A stretch of DNA of 8,592 nucleotides. Origin: Bacteroidota bacterium. GTDB lineage: Bacteria; Bacteroidota; Bacteroidia; Chitinophagales; Chitinophagaceae. Below, piece after piece: positions 1 to 6,173 of the stretch. Location of the stretch: contig JAEWAC010000442.1 in assembly GCA_023391895.1 (NCBI GenBank), forward strand, positions 1-8,592. Reading direction: 5' to 3'. A model generated the notes under the pieces. The model saw only the letters and a list, made by a program, of their open reading frames with translations, searched no databases and was not told where the DNA came from. The translations under genes and the position numbers were made by a program. Position 1 is the stretch's first letter. The number at the start of each line of letters is the position of its first letter.

Positions 1-556
1 CGGCCTTGGCTTTTTCCTGTCCGGGCACCATCCGCAGGATAACATTTTTGAGGTGCTGCCGAAAGTAAATGAACAGGAACGTATATACCAGCACCAGCAC
101 AAAACTGGTCAGGAACGTACCCAACCCGCTCAAAAAGCCGGTGATCATGGCACTCATTTTACCCGGTGAAGAAGCCTGTTGCTGCTGGGCGATCTGCTGT
201 TGTTTTTCCGGCGGTATGCCTACTTTTTCGGCGATGAAGTCGCGTAGCTGTTCGTACCGGGCCGAAACCTGCTGTTCTATTTTAGAAGCATCGCTGGCCA
301 TGTCGGCCACCTGCCAGGCCACGAAAGTAATAATGCCCGCAAAGACCGCCAGGAAAGCTAAAAGAGAAAGTACGGTGGCTAAAGCTTTGTTAACGCCTTT
401 ACGCTCCAGCCATTGGGTGATGGGCAACAACAACATGGCCAGTAAGGCTGCAAAAGTCAGTGGCACCAGAAAAGGTCGGGCATATACCAGCACCACAACT
501 ATCAAAACAATGATCATTAAGATACGAACTGCCTTTGCTAACTTTTGGTTTCGCAT
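1..556 (-). CDS. AI-2E/PerM family membrane protein, N-terminal part (cut by window edge)
   Basis: Reading the minus strand from ATG at 556 gives 185 codons open to the window edge, so the C-terminal half is missing. Hydrophobic segments lie at about residues 10-26, 29-46 and 58-81. A charged, Gln-rich stretch follows (about 88-130, with four glutamines in a row), then another hydrophobic segment at about 145-165. An early pair of membrane helices, a soluble insert and a second membrane block fit the AI-2E (PerM) transporter family, whose members are proposed exporters or ion/proton antiporters in the inner membrane. The actual substrate cannot be told from sequence. An ATG at 561 is out of frame and meets a stop after seven codons, so 556 is the start. 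It is divergent from the thioredoxin gene and shows no functional link to the carotenoid genes. Family assignment is fairly sure; function is not. Confidence 0.8.
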   Translation of the reverse strand, partial: MRNQKLAKAVRILMIIVLIVVVLVYARPFLVPLTFAALLAMLLLPITQWLERKGVNKALATVLSLLAFLAVFAGIITFVAWQVADMASDASKIEQQVSARYEQLRDFIAEKVGIPPEKQQQIAQQQQASSPGKMSAMITGFLSGLGTFLTSFVLVLVYTFLFIYFRQHLKNVILRMVPGQEKAKA

Positions 557-756
557 GCCATGACCTATTAAATAATTATACCAGCACTGACAAACAGGCA
601 CCGGATCGTAGGGAGCCCGGCAGCCACCAAGCGGTTCATTCCTAAAGCCCTGCCGGAAATAAAAACCTGGACTTGCAAAGGATCAATGCTAAAAAGTCAT
701 ACCGGTCCTCAACAGGCCACCTTGGTACAAAGTATGATGTAAGGAAAAGAAAAAAC
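557..756. other. Divergent intergenic region between the membrane protein and thioredoxin genes
   Basis: This 200-bp spacer must carry the start signals of both flanking genes, which point away from each other. The stretch just left of the thioredoxin ATG is purine-rich (about 741-755) and could serve as its ribosome binding region. I found no convincing pair of Bacteroidota TTTG and TAnnTTTG boxes on either strand and no strong inverted repeat. The thioredoxin frame stays open back to a TTG at 673, but the encoded residues do not look like a thioredoxin N-terminus, so I treat them as untranslated. Confidence 0.5.
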
Positions 757-1053
757 ATGAGCAGATTTCAGGAAGTCATCAATTCGGACAAGCCGGTATT
801 GGTGGATTTTTTTGCAGAATGGTGCGGTCCCTGTAAAACGATGGCGCCTATTTTAAAACAGGCCAAAGACTCCCTGGGCGACAAGGTAAGAATCATTAAA
901 GTAGATGTAGACAAAAACCCCGAAGCGGCACAGCAGTTTGGCATAAGGGGCGTACCCACGCTCATTTTGTTTAAAAACGGGCAGGTCAAGTGGCGGCAGT
1001 CCGGCGTGGTGCCCGCCAATGCCCTGGTGCAGGTAGTGAACCAGCACCACTAA
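757..1053 (+). CDS. trxA: Thioredoxin
   Basis: A 98-residue cytoplasmic thiol-disulfide oxidoreductase. The redox site WCGPC is at residues 22-26, preceded by the buried Asp of the VLVDFFA strand (Asp17). The cis-proline loop GVPT is at residues 65-68, followed by a strand ending KNGQ, all in the usual order and spacing. Length is slightly under the roughly 105 residues of typical thioredoxins. ATG at 757 is chosen because the family's first strand begins just after it and a purine-rich stretch precedes it; the in-frame TTG at 673 would add 28 basic residues with no family match. There is no signal peptide. It is convergent with crtY, and the two stop codons overlap at 1050-1053. Membership is certain; whether it is the main thioredoxin or an accessory one is not. 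Confidence 0.93.
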   Translation: MSRFQEVINSDKPVLVDFFAEWCGPCKTMAPILKQAKDSLGDKVRIIKVDVDKNPEAAQQFGIRGVPTLILFKNGQVKWRQSGVVPANALVQVVNQHH

Positions 1054-2249
1054 ACCGATGCTTTTACCTGTTTGATCGCCGCTTTTAAAAAAGGCCATGT
1101 AGGCAGCGTACTGATAATGCCCAATTCTTCCGCCAAAGAAGTTTCATTGTCTAAAAACTTCAATACCTGCCGGGCTTTGTTCTTTTCAAAAAGATCGGCA
1201 AAGATGGCGTCACCGTTCAGAGTGTTGTGTTGCAGAATGTGCAATAATATACTGTCGTAAAAATGAAAGCGCTTGCTGTGCCTTTGCAGCGTAAACGGGT
1301 GCCCCTTCTGCTGCAGGCTTTCCGCTATAGCAGCCGCCTGCTTTTGTATAAAACGAAAAGTATAGCCGCTGGACGCCTTGGTTTGCCCACCCGCCGTGCC
1401 CATATGTATCATGTTGTTTTGCACCGAAGGAAACGAAAAATTAGACATTGGTATCACGCCGGTTTCTTCTTCCACAACGGTATAAGAGGTAAGTTTGAGT
1501 TGATTTTTGATATAGGTTTTTAAAGCAGTGGTATAAGCTTCCTGCGGCAACAGCTCTTTGGAGAACAGGGTATATTCTATTAACGCTTTGTGGGGCGAAA
1601 ATGGCAGCACGTAAAAAAAAGTGGCGCCCTTACTTTGATCCGTTCTAAAATCCATCAGCGTGCCGGAGGCAGCATCAAAAACCGGCTCGTCGGCTTCTAT
1701 TACCCATCCTTTAAAGTGCTGCAGCAGCCAGTACTGGTGCGGTTTCAGTATGGGCTTTTGAAAAAGTATGCTGTTGAACAGAAAATTGCTTTTATAGGTA
1801 ATACCATCAGCCACGCAACCGGTGCCTTCTTTATCGTTGCTGAAGATCCGCTCCACGCTCGCCTGCAAAAAAGTAATGTTGGGCTGCTTTTTGATCTCAT
1901 CCAGGCAATAGTTGTAAAAGTCAATGCCGCGGATCAGTTTGTACCGGTAGGGCGCAATGTCTAACTCTTTTGAAAACCCATGTGCATGAAACCACAGCTT
2001 TTGCCATTGCCGGTACACCACCGGTTCAAACAAGCCTGCTTTCTCCTCCCAAAAACACCAGGTGCGGTCGTTGCTTTGCTTGATGTCTTTATCAATCAGT
2101 AACACCCTTTTATCGCCCAGCGCACCCGACCGGATCATATGCAACACCAAACTCAATCCTGCACAGCCGGCTCCCGTTATAATGTAGTCGGCGCCTCTTT
2201 CTTTAAAGGGGGAGTTGAGGTCTAAAGATGCTTGTTGAATGATGGACAT
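1050..2249 (-). CDS. crtY: Lycopene beta-cyclase (CrtY type)
   Basis: A 399-residue FAD-dependent cyclase that converts the linear ends of lycopene into beta-rings, giving beta-carotene. Visible features are the dinucleotide-binding strand and loop YIITGAGCAGLSL (22-34), the acidic end of the second strand (Asp53), the CrtY-type DRTWCFWE block (61-68), MDFRTDQ (199-205), EYTLFS (225-230), the EEETGVIPM block (260-268) and GGQTKASSGYTF (287-298). Length is normal for CrtY. The first 20 residues precede the usual start of the fold and look derived from a palindromic spacer repeat, yet no other in-frame start codon lies before the FAD motif, so ATG 2249 stands. It is last in the minus-strand carotenoid block, 161 bp after crtZ. 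Its TAG overlaps the convergent thioredoxin stop. Confidence 0.93.
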   Translation of the reverse strand: MSIIQQASLDLNSPFKERGADYIITGAGCAGLSLVLHMIRSGALGDKRVLLIDKDIKQSNDRTWCFWEEKAGLFEPVVYRQWQKLWFHAHGFSKELDIAPYRYKLIRGIDFYNYCLDEIKKQPNITFLQASVERIFSNDKEGTGCVADGITYKSNFLFNSILFQKPILKPHQYWLLQHFKGWVIEADEPVFDAASGTLMDFRTDQSKGATFFYVLPFSPHKALIEYTLFSKELLPQEAYTTALKTYIKNQLKLTSYTVVEEETGVIPMSNFSFPSVQNNMIHMGTAGGQTKASSGYTFRFIQKQAAAIAESLQQKGHPFTLQRHSKRFHFYDSILLHILQHNTLNGDAIFADLFEKNKARQVLKFLDNETSLAEELGIISTLPTWPFLKAAIKQVKASV

Positions 2250-2293
2250 ATTCTTAAATATAGAATGAGAGTTTTTGTAGGGTAAGAATTTTA

Positions 2294-2371
2294 AACCGCA
2301 GAGAAAGGAGTAAAAGAGATGACGCGGAGCAGTACCTCTGCGCAGCCTCCTTTTCTCCTTTCTCTGCGGTT
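2294..2371. repeat. Long inverted repeat between crtZ and crtY
   Basis: Arms 2294-2310 and 2355-2371 are perfect 17-bp inverted copies (beginning AACCGCAGAG). Pairing continues inward imperfectly through a shared GCGGAG/CGCAGAG-like segment, so the whole 78 bp can fold into one long hairpin. It lies after the crtZ stop and before the crtY start, inside the presumed transcript. It resembles the CGCAGAG-rich palindromic repeats I recall from many bacterial spacers. It could attenuate or stabilise the crtZ-crtY message, or be an inert dispersed repeat. No T-run directly follows either arm, so it is not a standard terminator. Confidence 0.8.
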
Positions 2372-2392
2372 CATATGTTCCACCTGCTTTCC

Positions 2393-2405
2393 TTCAAAAG
2401 CCCAT
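2393..2405 (-). repeat. Copy of the 13-bp spacer motif ATGGGnTTTTGAA
   Basis: On the minus strand this reads ATGGGCTTTTGAA. It starts 6 bp past the crtZ stop codon and is identical to the copy at 3547-3559 in the other orientation. It belongs to a motif found about eight times in the spacers of this window. Confidence 0.6.
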
Positions 2406-2410
2406 GCAGT

Positions 2411-2920
2411 TTAAGGCTCTCTTTCCGGGGCGTACGCTACCTTCTTTCCGGCCATGAGCTTTCGGTCGCGGCGCACTTTTTCCCAGTACTTTTTGTGTAC
2501 GTACAGCATGCCAAAGCTTTCGCCTTCGTGTTTATCCAAATGCTTGTGGTGCATTTTGTGCGCCCAGCGAATAGCTCTTACATAGGTGTTTTTGCTGCGG
2601 CTGAACCATTTAAAACGCTGGTGAATAATAACGTCGTGCACCAGGAAATAAGCCGCGCCGTACAACATAATACCAAAGCCAATGGCCTGCGACCACCACA
2701 CTTTATTAACAGTACCATTTAAAATCAGCAGGATGCTGGGCACGGCAAAAATGACAAAAAACCAGTCGTTCTTTTCAAAAAAGCCGGGCTCCTGTTGATG
2801 GTGGTCGCGGTGGAGGTACCACAAAAAACCATGCATTACATATTTATGCGTAGCCCATGTTACGGCTTCCATAACCGAAAAGGTGCCCAGCAAAACCAAG
2901 GTATACCATAACCACGTCAT
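2411..2920 (-). CDS. crtZ: Beta-carotene 3-hydroxylase (CrtZ type)
   Basis: A 169-residue membrane di-iron hydroxylase that adds hydroxyl groups to the beta-rings of beta-carotene, giving zeaxanthin through cryptoxanthin. All four histidine clusters of the fatty-acid-hydroxylase superfamily are present in order: His25-x4-His30, His37-x2-His40-His41, His95-x4-His100 and His121-x2-His124-His125. Hydrophobic segments at about 3-22, 53-69 and 76-94 place it in the inner membrane with the histidines on one face. The length is typical for CrtZ. ATG 2920 lies only 3 nt after the idi stop, so the two genes are almost certainly co-transcribed and probably translationally coupled. With crtY in the same block and no crtW ketolase nearby, zeaxanthin rather than astaxanthin is the likely product. 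Confidence 0.95.
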   Translation of the reverse strand: MTWLWYTLVLLGTFSVMEAVTWATHKYVMHGFLWYLHRDHHQQEPGFFEKNDWFFVIFAVPSILLILNGTVNKVWWSQAIGFGIMLYGAAYFLVHDVIIHQRFKWFSRSKNTYVRAIRWAHKMHHKHLDKHEGESFGMLYVHKKYWEKVRRDRKLMAGKKVAYAPEREP

Positions 2921-2923
2921 ACT

Positions 2924-3463
2924 TTAAACGGTTGTTTGCAGGTAATGCTGCTGCCACCAGGTTTCGATGGTGGGAAAAGCCAGCTTAAACCAGGTTGTAA
3001 AATGAGAAGGCTGCTGCTGCAGGGCCTCCCTGACTGCATCCATTGACAGGTAGCGGCAGTCCGCTACTTCTTCTTTGTTGTACGGAATGGCACCGCTGTA
3101 TGCGCCGGCAAATACATGATCGTATTCATGCTCGGTCAGGTTGTTTTCCACAGCGGCTTTATAGGTAAAGGAAAATATTTCTTTCAGCGGGGTGGTAATG
3201 CCCAGTTCCTCGTGCAGCCGGCGGTAAGCAGCCGCTTCGGTTTCCTCGCCGGGATAGGGATGACTGCAGCACGCGTTGGTCCACAAAAGAGCGCCATGGT
3301 ACTTTTGAGCCGCCCGCTGCTGCAACAGCATGCGGCCGTGTGCGTCAAACAGAAAAACACTAAAGGCCCGGTGCAGCAAGCCTTTCTGGTGCACTTCCAT
3401 TTTACCCATGGTACCTATGGGCTCATCCTGCTCATTGACTAATATTACTTCTTGTTCTTTCAT
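2924..3463 (-). CDS. idi: Isopentenyl-diphosphate delta-isomerase, type I
   Basis: A 179-residue Nudix-fold enzyme that interconverts IPP and DMAPP, feeding isoprenoid chain building. Comparison with the E. coli enzyme by eye gives the catalytic Cys at residue 66 (in TNACCSHP), the catalytic Glu at 113 (in EHEYDHVF), metal-binding His25, His31 and His68, and the second metal-site Glu at 111. The Nudix-like helix residues RRLHEELG are at 81-88. Length matches type I enzymes. ATG 3463 fits the usual N-terminus (VNEQDEPIG). It is the first gene of the idi-crtZ-crtY trio, after a 390-bp repeat-filled spacer that separates it from crtB. Its presence suggests that precursor supply is adjusted together with pigment synthesis. 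I saw no clear promoter of its own. Confidence 0.95.
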   Translation of the reverse strand: MKEQEVILVNEQDEPIGTMGKMEVHQKGLLHRAFSVFLFDAHGRMLLQQRAAQKYHGALLWTNACCSHPYPGEETEAAAYRRLHEELGITTPLKEIFSFTYKAAVENNLTEHEYDHVFAGAYSGAIPYNKEEVADCRYLSMDAVREALQQQPSHFTTWFKLAFPTIETWWQQHYLQTTV

Positions 3464-3473
3464 TTTTTTACCT

Positions 3474-3510
3474 CACCCTCTGGTCCCTCTCCTGAAGGAG
3501 AAGGAGGCCG
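3474..3510. repeat. Imperfect palindromic repeat just upstream of idi
   Basis: TCTCCT at 3488-3493 pairs with AGGAGA at 3496-3501 around a 2-nt loop, and imperfect pairing extends outwards to GGTCC / GGCC-like ends. It ends about 10 bp before the idi start codon. It resembles CCTCACCC...CTCTCCT...GGAGAGG-type dispersed repeats that I recall from Bacteroidota genomes. In RNA it would place a hairpin next to the idi translation start, so it could affect idi expression. Its function is unknown. Confidence 0.55.
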
Positions 3511-3540
3511 GGCAGTTATGTTTTAATTCAGCTCTGGAAT

Positions 3541-3633
3541 AGCCGTATGGGCTTTTGAATGTCTATATCGTAAAATTGATCGTTGGTAGTTGACCGTTGA
3601 CCGTTAGAGAGTCTTTCAAAATCCCATACGGCT
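3541..3633. repeat. Inverted repeat pair carrying the 13-bp motif
   Basis: The arms are 3541-3559 (AGCCGTATGGGCTTTTGAA) and 3615-3633, whose reverse complement differs at one base. Between them is a 55-bp loop holding a tandem TTGACCG run (about 3589-3606). Each arm contains the ATGGGnTTTTGAA motif, so this is a head-to-head pair of the motif rather than a unique hairpin. It may be the inactive remains of a small mobile repeat, or a transcribed hairpin downstream of crtB. Confidence 0.7.
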
Positions 3634-3693
3634 CAACATCAGTTTCATCCGTGATCCAACTTCTTCAAAAACCCATATAGCAAAGGATATATT

Positions 3694-3779
3694 TTCTTTT
3701 CCTCCTAATCCCTTAATCTCCCCAAATCATGATTCAGACATCTGCGCAATCCTTATAAAATCCGCGAAATCTGTGATCC
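3694..3779 (-). repeat. Composite spacer repeat, left copy
   Basis: Read on the minus strand it begins ATCACAGATT, continues through a GGATT...AAGGATTGCGCA section, and ends with ATGATTTGGGGA, AAGG and AGGAGG blocks. The same blocks in the same order occur on the plus strand at 7659-7749. The two copies therefore lie in opposite orientation on either side of crtB-crtI-sigma-carH. They are diverged, and I see no open reading frame or transposase. It is probably a non-autonomous dispersed element or an assembly of common spacer repeats. Confidence 0.6.
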
Positions 3780-3853
3780 AAAACCCATACTCCCTCATTA
3801 TTCATTCTTAATTATTAATTACTAATTCTCCTCCTAAAGTTACTCCCGCCTCC

Positions 3854-4693
3854 TCAAATCATGCGCAAACTGTTTTTTACACCCGCCCTGAAAACAATAT
3901 AGGCTTTGTGGTAATTGGCAATGCGGATGCGCTTTTGCAGGATGTGCTGGTGGTGCAGGCATTTGATTTTATCAAACAGGGAGTAATAGTATTTGTAGGC
4001 TACGTATACACCAAAACGGGCTTTGATGGGCAATTGCAAAATACCGATATAGGCTTTTTTAAAATCGGCTTCTATATCCTGCTCAATCTGCATTTTGTCG
4101 GAAGCGGTAAAACGGTGGAAATCGCAGCCTGGAAAATAAATGCGCGACAGGTCGTTGAAGTCGGACTTGATGTCGCGTAAAAAATTGACCTTTTGAAAAG
4201 CAGCACCCAGGGCCCGCGCCGACGCCTCCAGCTTTTGATACAAAGCCTTGTTGCCCTCGCAAAATACATTCAGGCACATCAGGCCCACCACTTCTGCCGA
4301 ACCATAAATATATTCTTCATACCCCTGCCGGTCGTAGGCATTCAGGGTCAGATCGCTTTCCATGCTTTTAAAAAAGGCATGAATCAAGTGGTGGTTAATG
4401 TCGTATTCGTTTACCGTTTTTTGAAAGCTGTTGAGGATGGGATTTAAACTAATGCCCCGCGCAATGGCATCAAATGTTTGTTCTTTAAACTGCTGCAGCA
4501 GCCAGGGCTTGTCGTGCAGGTGAAAGGTATCTACAATCTCGTCGGCCAGCCGCACAAAGCCATAAATATTAAAAATAGACGCCCGCAGGTCGGCATGCAA
4601 CAGCTTGATGGCCGACGAAAACGACGTACTGTATTTATAGGTTATGGCCTTGCTGCAATCGTAGCAGGCGTTGTTAAACAAATCAACCGTCAT
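3854..4693 (-). CDS. crtB: Phytoene synthase
   Basis: A 279-residue enzyme that condenses two GGPP molecules into 15-cis-phytoene, the committed step to carotenoids. Both magnesium-diphosphate binding Asp motifs of the squalene/phytoene synthase family are visible: DEIVD at 51-55 and DIKSD at 174-178. The second sits within the Q167-xx-N170-xx-R173-D174 block. The early SSF (26-27 region) and RLADEIVD helices also fit. The enzyme is soluble or membrane-peripheral. Length is at the short end for the family. ATG 4693 begins 4 nt after the crtI stop, so crtI and crtB are co-transcribed. Squalene synthase-like homologues share these motifs, but position beside crtI, crtY and crtZ makes phytoene the clear product. 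After its stop comes a long repeat-rich spacer. Confidence 0.95.
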   Translation of the reverse strand: MTVDLFNNACYDCSKAITYKYSTSFSSAIKLLHADLRASIFNIYGFVRLADEIVDTFHLHDKPWLLQQFKEQTFDAIARGISLNPILNSFQKTVNEYDINHHLIHAFFKSMESDLTLNAYDRQGYEEYIYGSAEVVGLMCLNVFCEGNKALYQKLEASARALGAAFQKVNFLRDIKSDFNDLSRIYFPGCDFHRFTASDKMQIEQDIEADFKKAYIGILQLPIKARFGVYVAYKYYYSLFDKIKCLHHQHILQKRIRIANYHKAYIVFRAGVKNSLRMI

Positions 4694-4697
4694 TGGT

Positions 4698-6173
4698 TTA
4701 CGTATTAAACAGTTTGAGTACTTGCTGGGAAACTACTTCTCCACTGATCAGGCTGGGTGGTACGCCCGGGCCGGGTACGGTAAACTGCCCCGTATAAAAA
4801 AGGTTGGCTACTTTTTTACTCTGGCAGGAAGGTCGTAAAATGGCGGTTTGAGTAAGGGTATTGGCTAAACCGTAAGCATTGCCTTTGTACGAATGGTAAT
4901 CCTTTTCAAAGTCGCTTACGGAAAAAGATCTTTTGTAAACAATGTGGTCGTTGATGGTTTCCCCGAGATGGTGTTCCAGCCGTTTAACAATTAACTGGAA
5001 ATAATGTTCTTTGATGGCTTCGGTATCTTCCTTTAATCCTGATGCAACCGGGATGAGGAAAACCAGGTTTTCGCAACCTTCCGGTGCAACGCTGGTGTCG
5101 GTTTTTGAAGATACGCTTAGATAAAATAGCGGGTGCGTAGGCCATTGCGGTTGTGTATAAATTTCGGCCGCATGCTGGTCAAAAGGCACGTCAAAAAACA
5201 GGGAATGATGCAGCACGTTTTTCAGCTTTTTGTTCAAGCCTACATAATACATGAGGCAGGAGGGCGCCAGCACTTTTTTATCCCAATAGCTTTCCGTATA
5301 GCTGCGGAAGGCGGCCGGCAACAACCGGCTTTCGGTAAAATGGTAATCGGCCCCACTGATCACCACGTCGGCTACGTAATCACCTTTTGTAGTGACCAGC
5401 TTTTGCGCAGCGCCTTTTTCAATCACTATTTCCCGGGCCTCCTCGCCCAGCCGGAACTGCACGCCCAATTCTTCAGCCAGTTGCTGCATACCCTGCACAA
5501 TGGCATACATGCCGCCCTGCGGGTACCAGGTACCGCCTACCATATCAGCATAGTTCATCAGGCTGTACAGGGCCGGCGTATTTTGGGGCAGGGCGCCCAA
5601 AAACAAGATCGGGAACTCCATCAGCTGGCGCAGCCGCTCGTTTTTAAAATGCTTGCCGATATGCTTTTTAATGGAGGTAAACACATCCAGCCGGAACACA
5701 TTTTTGACTACTTCCCAATCCAGGAACTCAGTAAGGGACTGGCTGGGCTTGTACACCAGGTTTTGGATGCCAATGCGGTATTTAAGGGCCGCCTCCCGCA
5801 GGTAGCGGTCCAGCTGCCGGCCGCTGCCCGGCTCCATTTTTTCAAACAACTCTTTTAAATGCTCATACGAGGCCGGTATATCGGTAAAGCTTTCAGACCA
5901 GTATACCCGGTAAGAGGGATCCAGCCTTTCCAGCGTATAATAGTCGCCTACCTGCCTGCCAAACTGCTGGAAAAAGCGTTCAAACACGTCGGGCATCCAG
6001 TACCAGCTGGGCCCCATGTCAAACGTAAAGCCTTTAGCCTTTAACTGGCGGGCCCGGCCGCCGGCGGTTTCATTTTTATCCACCACCGTTACCTGCCAGC
6101 CGGCACGGGCCATAAAGGCTGCTGCCGATAACCCGGCAAAGCCGGCGCCTATGATGACTACTTTTTTATTCAC
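4698..6173 (-). CDS. crtI: Phytoene desaturase (CrtI type)
   Basis: A 491-residue FAD-dependent desaturase/isomerase that converts phytoene to lycopene at the membrane. The N-terminal dinucleotide fold shows GAGFAGL (9-15), Asp32 at the end of the second strand and GGRAR at 38-42. The C-terminus carries the bacterial phytoene dehydrogenase signature (about 457-480, NLFYTGQFTVPGPGVPP then SGE). Length is normal for CrtI. The start is GTG at 6173, within GTGA shared with the sigma-factor stop: an in-frame TAA lies six codons upstream and no ATG intervenes, so GTG is forced. The 4-nt overlap implies translational coupling to the sigma gene. Some CrtI-like proteins act on 4,4'-diapophytoene or as saturases, but the crtB/crtY neighbours favour the C40 route to lycopene. 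Confidence 0.95.
   Translation of the reverse strand: MNKKVVIIGAGFAGLSAAAFMARAGWQVTVVDKNETAGGRARQLKAKGFTFDMGPSWYWMPDVFERFFQQFGRQVGDYYTLERLDPSYRVYWSESFTDIPASYEHLKELFEKMEPGSGRQLDRYLREAALKYRIGIQNLVYKPSQSLTEFLDWEVVKNVFRLDVFTSIKKHIGKHFKNERLRQLMEFPILFLGALPQNTPALYSLMNYADMVGGTWYPQGGMYAIVQGMQQLAEELGVQFRLGEEAREIVIEKGAAQKLVTTKGDYVADVVISGADYHFTESRLLPAAFRSYTESYWDKKVLAPSCLMYYVGLNKKLKNVLHHSLFFDVPFDQHAAEIYTQPQWPTHPLFYLSVSSKTDTSVAPEGCENLVFLIPVASGLKEDTEAIKEHYFQLIVKRLEHHLGETINDHIVYKRSFSVSDFEKDYHSYKGNAYGLANTLTQTAILRPSCQSKKVANLFYTGQFTVPGPGVPPSLISGEVVSQQVLKLFNT

Larger units (their letters stand above)
3464..3853. other. Repeat-filled spacer between crtB and idi
   Basis: No gene is supported in these 390 bp. From right to left it holds an A+T-rich stretch of TAATTA-like units (3796-3828), a composite repeat (3694-3779), four copies or near-copies of the ATGGGnTTTTGAA motif (3547-3559, 3615-3627, 3664-3676, shortened at 3779-3788), a tandem TTGACCG run (about 3589-3606) and a purine/pyrimidine palindrome just ahead of idi (3474-3510). 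I found no good TTTG / TAnnTTTG promoter pair for idi. Either crtB reads through or the promoter is atypical. Confidence 0.7.

Noticed and set aside
69..563. Plus-strand open frame (164 codons) opposite the AI-2E-type gene
   Set aside because: The minus strand gives a coherent membrane protein across the same bases. The plus frame is rich in Thr, Ser and Lys without any recognisable domain.
673..756. Longer thioredoxin start at TTG 673
   Set aside because: It adds 28 basic residues unlike any thioredoxin N-terminus or signal peptide, and ATG 757 has a better upstream context.
965..974. Second copy of the palindrome half-site TTTTGTTTAA
   Set aside because: It lies inside the thioredoxin coding sequence (Leu-Phe-Lys-Asn codons) with no partner arm, so it is probably coincidental.
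2294..2371. Insertion sequence between crtZ and crtY
   Set aside because: The inverted repeat is long, but only about 44 bp lie between its arms, with no transposase or visible target duplication.
3541..3790. CRISPR-like array formed by the 13-bp motif
   Set aside because: Copies vary in orientation, spacing and sequence, and are too short for CRISPR repeats. No cas gene is present.
5133..5858. Long plus-strand open frame (241 codons) opposite crtI
   Set aside because: It lies wholly antisense to the well-supported crtI, its translation shows no family motif, and its openness is explained by the codon use of the minus-strand gene.
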